Shown: positions 58,740-64,000 of the stretch, one piece after another
Position numbering within the stretch: the first letter of the stretch is position 1
How the letters are laid out: each line of letters starts with the position of its first letter
Assembly: GCA_013112635.1 (NCBI GenBank)
Contig: JABFGF010000002.1
Coordinates: 868,001 to 932,000 of the forward strand
DNA: 64,000 nucleotides
Reading direction: 5' to 3'
DNA from: Calditrichota bacterium
GTDB lineage: Bacteria > Calditrichota > Calditrichia > Calditrichales > J004
Translations under genes and position numbers: made by a program
Notes under the pieces: generated by a model
What the model was told of the DNA's origin: nothing
Databases searched by the model: none
What the model saw: only the letters and a program-made list of their open reading frames with translations

Positions 58740-59960
58740 ATGATACGGGTTAGAAGCAAAGCATTAGATAAGGAAATCAGCATTCAAAGGGAAATTGGAC
58801 GCTTTGGTGGTGATGAAACAGGACCGACAATAATAATTTTTGCAGGGATTCACGGAAACGAACCTTCGGGTGTTTTCGCAATAAACCAGGTACTTTCACA
58901 GTTAAAAGAAAGCAATCCACAGTTTTCAGGACAATTGATTGCACTAACTGGAAATGCCGCAGCGCTGGAACGAGGCGAAAGATATATTGATCGAGACCTT
59001 AATCGTATCTGGCATGCCGATTTTATAAAAAAAATCCGCAACGGCGGGTTTGAGCAAGATGAAGTTTTGCCGGATATCAATGAACAAATTGAAATTTATA
59101 AGCAGATCGATAATATTTTTAAAACTCATAAACCACCTTATTATTTTATAGATTTGCATACAACCTCTGCGGACAGCGTTCCATTCATAACATTAAACGA
59201 CACTTTGCGAAATCGTGATTTTGCGCTTCAATTTCCATTACCATCTATTTTGGGAATAGAGGAATTTCTATCCGGAACAATGCTCAGTTTTGTAAATGAA
59301 CTTGGTCCTATTGCTATTGGATTTGAGGCTGGTAGTCACGATGTTGCTTCGTCTATTGACAATCATATTTCATGTATCTGGCTGACCCTGGCTTTTTCCG
59401 GATGTATGAAAGCAGAACAGATCCCTGATTATCAGAAACATTTTGACAGCCTGCATTCGCAATCGAAAGACAGTAAAAAAGTTTTTGAAATTCGATTTCG
59501 ACACGAACGTACGGAAGAGGAAAATTTTGAAATGCTGGCCGGCTTTGAAAATTTTCAACCCGTAAAAAAAGGCCAGCATCTTGCAGAAAATGATAGTGGG
59601 AAACTTTATGCGGTTGAAAACGGCCGAATATTTTTGCCGCTGTATCAAAAGCAGGGTGATGACGGTTATTTTATCGTTCGTGAAATTAAAATGTTCTGGC
59701 TTAAGGTTTCTGCACATTTGAGAAGATTTAATGCGGAAAGACTTTTAAAAGTGTTGCCGGGTATTAACCAGGATAAAAAAGATCCACATACTTTTTTAAT
59801 AAACACAAAAGTTGCCCATTGGCTGTTTATTGAAATATTCCACCTGTTGGGTTTTAGACATTCTGTTTCCACGGATAATCACCACTATTTTATTCGCCGT
59901 AAGTTTGATACCGAAGAACCCGAGATTTATACAGACGAGTTTATAGATTCAAATTTGTAA
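58740..59960 (+). CDS. Succinylglutamate desuccinylase/aspartoacylase family zinc hydrolase
   Basis: This 406-residue metallopeptidase-like enzyme cleaves N-acyl amino acids. Zinc ligands are seen in FAGIHGNEPSGVF (His38, Glu41), with the third His in FIDLHTTSAD (about 140). The arginine motif RDLNRIW and the catalytic Glu in IGFEAGSHD (about 196) are also present. The C-terminal 130 residues are a further beta domain. It starts right at the stop of the GCS2-CBS ligase. A ligase and an amide hydrolase made together point to a cycle on a shared acyl-amino-acid or gamma-glutamyl-type compound. Confidence 0.88.
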   Translation: MIRVRSKALDKEISIQREIGRFGGDETGPTIIIFAGIHGNEPSGVFAINQVLSQLKESNPQFSGQLIALTGNAAALERGERYIDRDLNRIWHADFIKKIRNGGFEQDEVLPDINEQIEIYKQIDNIFKTHKPPYYFIDLHTTSADSVPFITLNDTLRNRDFALQFPLPSILGIEEFLSGTMLSFVNELGPIAIGFEAGSHDVASSIDNHISCIWLTLAFSGCMKAEQIPDYQKHFDSLHSQSKDSKKVFEIRFRHERTEEENFEMLAGFENFQPVKKGQHLAENDSGKLYAVENGRIFLPLYQKQGDDGYFIVREIKMFWLKVSAHLRRFNAERLLKVLPGINQDKKDPHTFLINTKVAHWLFIEIFHLLGFRHSVSTDNHHYFIRRKFDTEEPEIYTDEFIDSNL

Positions 59961-59988
59961 TTTGTCTTAAAACCATTTCTTAATTTTA

Positions 59989-60972
59989 ATGAAACCTGTT
60001 TTTGATAAAATCCGCTGGGGCATTATTGGCTGTGGCGACGTAACAGAAAAGAAAAGCGGACCCGCCTTTCAGAAAGTTGCTAACTCTGAGCTGGTGGCCG
60101 TTATGCGTCGTGATGCAAAACTTGCACGGGATTACGCTCAGCGTCATAATGTTCCTAATTGGTACAGTAAAGCCGATGAGCTTATAAACGATCCGCAAGT
60201 AGACGCGGTCTATATTGCCACACCACCTTCATCACATAAAGAATATACACTTGCAGTAGCTAAAGCCCGCAAACCGGTTTATGTGGAAAAGCCGATGGCT
60301 ATGAATTATGCTGAATGCCAGGAAATGATAAACACATGTGAAACGGCAAAAGTCCCTTTATTCACGGCCTTATACAGACGTGGATTGCCGAGATTTTTAA
60401 AAGTGAAAGAACTCATTGATTCAGGCTCTATTGGGGAAGTGCGTGCTGTGAACATGGCATTATATAAACCGGCTTCAACGCAGGATATTCAAGGTGGAAA
60501 GAATTGGCGTGTTGATCCGGCCATTGCAGGCTGTGGCTATTTTTGTGATCTCGCGCCACATATGATTGATTTATTAATTTATTTTCTTGGTCCAATCGAT
60601 TCGGCTCAGGGTCACACTGCCAACCAGGGAAAATTGTATGATGCCGAGGATCTGGTCAGCGCCATGTTTGAATTTGAAAGCGGGGTCCAGGGAGTTGGTC
60701 TTTGGTCATTTAATGCCAATCATCATTTAGACAGAGTTGAGATAATCGGATCTAAAGGCTGCATCAAATATTCCTGTTTTATGGACAAGCCAGTTCTTCT
60801 CAATAAAAATGGAAAAGAAAAAGAATTTTCTATTGAACATCCAATTCACATCCAGCAAGCCTTGATTCAAACAATTGTTGATGAATTACTAGGCAAAGGC
60901 ACGTGTCCAAGCACCGGCAAAACTGCTGCTATAACACAGCTTGTTATGGACAAAATATTAAATACACCCTGA
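59989..60972 (+). CDS. Gfo/Idh/MocA-family NAD(P)-dependent oxidoreductase
   Basis: This 327-residue enzyme has the N-terminal Rossmann motif IRWGIIGCGDVTEKKSGPAFQKV. YIATPPSSHKEYTLAVAKARKPVYVEKPMAMNYAECQEMI carries the conserved EKP. The C-terminal substrate domain has GGCGY-like FCDLAPHMIDLLIYFLG. Family members act on sugars, inositol or related alcohols, and the substrate is unknown. It follows the aspartoacylase-like gene by 28 bp. Its stop codon lies inside a CCCTGAGC repeat string. Confidence 0.92.
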   Translation: MKPVFDKIRWGIIGCGDVTEKKSGPAFQKVANSELVAVMRRDAKLARDYAQRHNVPNWYSKADELINDPQVDAVYIATPPSSHKEYTLAVAKARKPVYVEKPMAMNYAECQEMINTCETAKVPLFTALYRRGLPRFLKVKELIDSGSIGEVRAVNMALYKPASTQDIQGGKNWRVDPAIAGCGYFCDLAPHMIDLLIYFLGPIDSAQGHTANQGKLYDAEDLVSAMFEFESGVQGVGLWSFNANHHLDRVEIIGSKGCIKYSCFMDKPVLLNKNGKEKEFSIEHPIHIQQALIQTIVDELLGKGTCPSTGKTAAITQLVMDKILNTP

Positions 60973-60987
60973 GCTTGTTGAGCTTGC
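60966..60987. repeat. CCCTGAGC repeat fragment at the end of the Gfo/Idh gene
   Basis: The string CCCTGAGCTTGTTGAGCTTG contains two direct copies of GAGCTTG, and its first TGA is the stop codon of the Gfo/Idh gene. It begins like the element at 56683-56711 but lacks the AGGGT partner arm, so it looks like a worn or truncated copy. The gap to menE (60973-61131) has no gene. Confidence 0.4.
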
Positions 60988-61131
60988 AAAATCCCGACAT
61001 TTTGGTCATCCTCCATAAAAAACTTTTTCTCCCGTGTCTTTTACCTACAGGATTGAATCACCTGCGCTACTTGAGTCGGTTTGTTTACTCCCACATTTGG
61101 GATCAAAAATTTTTTACTGGCAAAGAAGTGG

Positions 61132-62535
61132 TCAGAGATTGGCAGCAAGTTTGATAAAGTGTCCCCGGATAGTTTTGAATTCATTTTTAAAATTTTTTGG
61201 CCAGGGATGAAAGACATCAGGAATTTTAAATGAAGGTAATTTTTTACTTAGCCGGGCTTTAATATTTTCGATGATTTCTTTTGAATATGGGTTGATAAAT
61301 GCGATAGGACGAAATCCAAAAGTCTTGTTTTCAACAGGGACAACAATAGCTTGGTCAATACCCTCCATTTGCAGAATATATTTTTCAATTTCTTCAGGAA
61401 AAATGTTTTCTCCCCCGGAAATAAACATATTGTCTTTTCTTCCAAGTACGGTTAAGCGATTCATTTTATCAAGACGGCCTAAGTCTTTTGAAGAAAACCA
61501 ATTCTTGTCATTGAGTTTGTTTTCTATTTTTCCATTGGCCCAATATCCAGAGAACAAACATTTTCCTTTTAGCAAGATTTCATTTTCATCGCCAATTTTA
61601 ATGTCATGGATTGGAAGAACCGTTGCCCCGCCAGTGTGGCCATCTTTAATTTGTTTAATTGCTACGGTTGAACTCATTTCAGTTAAGCCATAACTGGTAA
61701 AAAGATTTAAACCATATTTTAAAGATTTGCTTATAAGCGATTGAGGAATGGCACTACCGCCCAGAAAGATAACCTTACATTGTTTCAAGATTTCAATATC
61801 TTTTTCATTTTCCAAAAGCCAACTAAGCTGGGTTGGCACAAGGGAAATATGAGAAGGTTTATAACTTTTTAAAGCATGGCTTAAACTTTCGTCTGGAGCT
61901 GGGATTGATAAAGTTGCACCAGCCAGGAAAGCGCGAAGAATAATTGCTAGCCCTGCAACATGAAAAACCGGGAGTGCAAGTAACCAGTTATCCTTGATTG
62001 AAATATTGAAATATTGGTTTACGGCCTGCGCGTTAGAAAAATGATTAGCTAATGAATGGACAGCGTATTTTGGTTCGCCACTACTGCCGGAAGTTAAAAT
62101 TATTGTGGCAGGATTTTCTAAATCTAAAAGAATTTCTTGAGATTTTGTATCGGAGGCTGTCTCATAAATATCGGTACTTTTAATATGTTTAATGCGGATG
62201 GTTTCGTCATGGATAGTTTTTTCTGAGATATAAAATTTAGCTCGGCTTTTTTTTATGATGTTTTCAATTTGTTTCGTTGGAAATTTGGGGTTGACCGGAA
62301 ATGCGATTGCTTGGTTTAGCCAAATAGAAAATAGAATTGAAGGAAGCGATTTTGCCGAAATGTCGTTTATCAGTATAAGATCGCCTTTTTTTACACCGGA
62401 CTTTTTTAAAAAAAATGAAAAATGATTTATGGCTTCATAAAACTTTTCAAAAGAAAACGTATCCTTTCCTGATTTTATGAAAACATTGGAGGAAATTTCT
62501 TCAATATGTTTTTCAAGGCTAAAATGCGTGTTCAT
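61132..62535 (-). CDS. menE: o-Succinylbenzoate-CoA ligase (MenE)
   Basis: MenE activates o-succinylbenzoate to its CoA ester in menaquinone synthesis. The 467-residue ANL-superfamily enzyme has the P-loop motif in TIILTSGSSGEPKYAVHS, the NLFTSYGLTEMSSTVAIKQ A5 region, FSSKDLGRLDKMNRLTVLGRKDNMFISGGENIFPEEIE, and the catalytic Lys at the end in KNEFKTIRGHF. It overlaps the menC gene end by 17 bp and follows it on the minus strand. The assignment as MenE rather than another acyl-CoA ligase comes from the operon. Confidence 0.93.
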   Translation of the reverse strand: MNTHFSLEKHIEEISSNVFIKSGKDTFSFEKFYEAINHFSFFLKKSGVKKGDLILINDISAKSLPSILFSIWLNQAIAFPVNPKFPTKQIENIIKKSRAKFYISEKTIHDETIRIKHIKSTDIYETASDTKSQEILLDLENPATIILTSGSSGEPKYAVHSLANHFSNAQAVNQYFNISIKDNWLLALPVFHVAGLAIILRAFLAGATLSIPAPDESLSHALKSYKPSHISLVPTQLSWLLENEKDIEILKQCKVIFLGGSAIPQSLISKSLKYGLNLFTSYGLTEMSSTVAIKQIKDGHTGGATVLPIHDIKIGDENEILLKGKCLFSGYWANGKIENKLNDKNWFSSKDLGRLDKMNRLTVLGRKDNMFISGGENIFPEEIEKYILQMEGIDQAIVVPVENKTFGFRPIAFINPYSKEIIENIKARLSKKLPSFKIPDVFHPWPKNFKNEFKTIRGHFIKLAANL

Positions 62536-63604
62536 GAATTTTTTTCAATTTGTTTCTTTTGAGCTGAAAGCTTTGGTTTGAAAGATCAATAGAATTGTTA
62601 ATTGCAGAAAAAGCAGGTATTGTAATATCCTCTTTTAGCCAGTTAAATGTATCAAGCCCGTGCGCTAAACCATTTGTACCATATGCAGCAGCTAAGTTGC
62701 AGATTGCTCTAAGCCCAACGCCGGATTCAAATGTACTCGAAAAAACAATACCTTTGTTTTGATTTGCTGCCCAATTAACCCAGTCTCTTGTTTTAGACAA
62801 ATATCCCAAAACCGCTGGTTTTAATATGAGTGTCTTTAATCCGTCAAAATTTTTCATCTGGTTAACGGTATTTTGCAAAAGTGATTCATCAAAAGCATAG
62901 GGAATTTTTGTTTCACGGTAAAAATTTTCAAATAATTCCGGATTAGAACAAGGCTCCTCAAGATACTCAATATTTGTAGATTTGACAGCTTTTCCAAATT
63001 TAACAGCTTCATCAAACTTCCAGGACTGATTGGCATCAAGCCGTAAACTAATCTTACCACCAAATAACTCGTTTAGCTCTTTAATCAGATTGATTTCTTC
63101 TTCAATTGCATGTGTTGCGACTTTCACTTTGATGCTTTGGTAGTTTTTTGAAAATAGTTTCTTGGCACTTTCTACAATCTCAGCAGGCGAGCCAGTCAAT
63201 AATCCATTTATAAAAACTTCACTGATATTATCTGAACCTAATATTGTTACAGGACTCAGTTTAGTTTTCGCAGATTTCAATTCGACGAAAGCCCAATCCA
63301 GTGCAAATCGCAGAGAGGGAGAACATTCAGGAAGTGAATTTAGTATTTGCCAAATATCAGAGCCACTTTGTGAATCCAATTCCGAAAAAATGGGATAAAT
63401 ATTTTTGAATTCATCAATAATATCCTGAAGTGATTCCTTATGTAATCCAGGAAAAGGTGCGGCATCTCCAAGACCGGTTAAGCCGTTTCTATCTATGATT
63501 TCAACAATCAAGCCATCCCGATGATCCTGAGCAGAGCCTTTCATTAGGAGCTGTTTTTTTAAAGGCAGAGAATATTTATAAAGGGAGATTTTACTCAGCT
63601 TCAT
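62519..63604 (-). CDS. menC: o-Succinylbenzoate synthase (MenC)
   Basis: MenC dehydrates SHCHC to o-succinylbenzoate and belongs to the enolase superfamily. The 361 residues include the capping domain and a barrel. The catalytic KxK is in YQSIKVKVATH, and the metal ligands are in LRLDANQSWKFDEAVKFGKAV (Asp), YLEEPCSNP (Glu) and FDESLLQN (Asp). The second catalytic Lys is in LILKPAVLGYL. The ATG lies 5 bp after the menA stop; menE overlaps its end. Confidence 0.94.
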   Translation of the reverse strand: MKLSKISLYKYSLPLKKQLLMKGSAQDHRDGLIVEIIDRNGLTGLGDAAPFPGLHKESLQDIIDEFKNIYPIFSELDSQSGSDIWQILNSLPECSPSLRFALDWAFVELKSAKTKLSPVTILGSDNISEVFINGLLTGSPAEIVESAKKLFSKNYQSIKVKVATHAIEEEINLIKELNELFGGKISLRLDANQSWKFDEAVKFGKAVKSTNIEYLEEPCSNPELFENFYRETKIPYAFDESLLQNTVNQMKNFDGLKTLILKPAVLGYLSKTRDWVNWAANQNKGIVFSSTFESGVGLRAICNLAAAYGTNGLAHGLDTFNWLKEDITIPAFSAINNSIDLSNQSFQLKRNKLKKIHEHAF

Positions 63605-63609
63605 GAGAA

Positions 63610-64000
63610 TCAGGCAATCCAGCCCAAAGAAAAAATGACAGCATAGAGAAAGAGCACTTTTCCTGTATCGGCAAGGACTTTGTTTAGTGCAACGCCCCGT
63701 GTATTGCTGAAAACAAGTTTAATACCCGGAATAGCAGGAATCATTGCCAGTAAAGCCAGTGTGGAAAAATAGTTTTCATTTGTCAGGTAAACAAGAAGCA
63801 GAGGTAAAAGGCAAGCAATGCTAATGGAAAAAAAATATTCTTTTTGCGCAAAACCAATGCCAAAGCGTACAGCAAGTGTACGTTTCCCGGCCTTTGCATC
63901 GGTATTAATATCACGTAAATTATTAGCGGTTAAAATTGCAGTTGAGATAAGTCCCGGCGCTAATCCTGACAGAAGGACGACATGGTTTATTTCCAGGGTT
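63610..64000 (-). CDS. menA: 1,4-Dihydroxy-2-naphthoate polyprenyltransferase (MenA), partial
   Basis: The frame continues past the window edge; only about 130 C-terminal residues are seen, so the start is missing. The motif ILTANNLRDINTDAKAGKRTLAVRFG is the second Asp-rich site of the UbiA family (NxxRDxxxDxxxGKRTL), which binds the prenyl diphosphate with Mg2+. Several hydrophobic segments follow (CLLPLLLVYL, LALLAMIPAI, FLYAVIFSLGWIA). MenA attaches the isoprenoid tail to the naphthoate ring at the membrane. The gene is followed directly by menC and menE on the minus strand. Confidence 0.92.
   Translation of the reverse strand, partial: TLEINHVVLLSGLAPGLISTAILTANNLRDINTDAKAGKRTLAVRFGIGFAQKEYFFSISIACLLPLLLVYLTNENYFSTLALLAMIPAIPGIKLVFSNTRGVALNKVLADTGKVLFLYAVIFSLGWIA

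Noticed and set aside
1-64000. tRNA, rRNA, CRISPR array, insertion sequence, prophage or toxin-antitoxin system
   Set aside because: None was recognised. MazG is present, but no MazE/MazF pair is nearby, and the short repeats are not regularly spaced.

Overview
This window looks like an ordinary chromosomal segment of a Gram-negative, AT-rich, menaquinone-using bacterium of the Fibrobacterota-Chlorobiota-Bacteroidota (FCB) group. A Calditrichota- or Ignavibacteria-like lineage fits best, at moderate confidence. The evidence is an OmpA protein with PD40 repeats, LytS/LytTR signalling with a LiaF-like protein, an ECF sigma module of the kind I recall from flavobacteria, a DUF2279 protein, split saccharopine-pathway enzymes and dispersed intergenic palindromes. 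Shine-Dalgarno sequences (AGGAG, GGGAG) are clear in front of many genes, unlike in most Bacteroidota. I saw no rRNA, tRNA, CRISPR array, prophage or insertion sequence. 62 protein genes are called, one of them (menA) cut by the right edge. Several start codons are moved inward on SD and signal-peptide evidence.

Layout. 0.2-6.4 kb (-): a tetR-tolC-adaptor-RND efflux operon with two matching palindromic operators. 6.6-12.5 kb (+): uppP, an SNF-family transporter, holA, then an ECF sigma/anti-sigma pair and a GAF protein, closed by a strong bidirectional terminator. 12.7-16.6 kb (-): mazG, a soluble histidine kinase and a sigma-54 response regulator. These are followed by a separate small operon (69-aa protein plus a receiver without its phospho-acceptor) behind a recognisable sigma-54 promoter. 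An identical 19-bp palindrome lies at both operons. 16.7-20.6 kb (-): tonB-exbB-exbD-homoserine dehydrogenase-FAH family. 20.9-25.1 kb: holB, lhgO, a DUF4143 ATPase and a Sua5/TsaC protein. 25.4-32.5 kb: the large OmpA protein, an MBL hydrolase, DUF2279, sfsA and trmJ. 32.6-36.0 kb: a double-receiver protein, a gene-free 320-bp stretch and an ECF sigma/membrane protein/46-aa protein operon. 36-44 kb: TPR and PD40 proteins, lipoamide dehydrogenase, the two saccharopine-pathway enzymes and a serine hydrolase. 44-53 kb: an OPT transporter, a phosphopantetheinyl transferase, PilZ, ArsC-like, glgC, a methylase-like protein, STAS and a TlpA-like thioredoxin. 53.7-61 kb (+): LiaF-like/LytS/LytR, then a GCS2 ligase fused to CBS domains, an aspartoacylase-like hydrolase and a Gfo/Idh oxidoreductase. 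61-64 kb (-): menA-menC-menE.

The most interesting points are: the self-contained sigma-54 circuit at 12.7-16.7 kb; the 34-35.3 kb ECF sigma micro-operon, whose 46-aa gene is easy to miss; the GCS2-CBS ligase joined to an amide hydrolase at 56.8-60 kb; and a 607-aa methylase-like protein with an unusual catalytic motif at 50.1-51.9 kb. All functions are read from sequence patterns; no database search was run.
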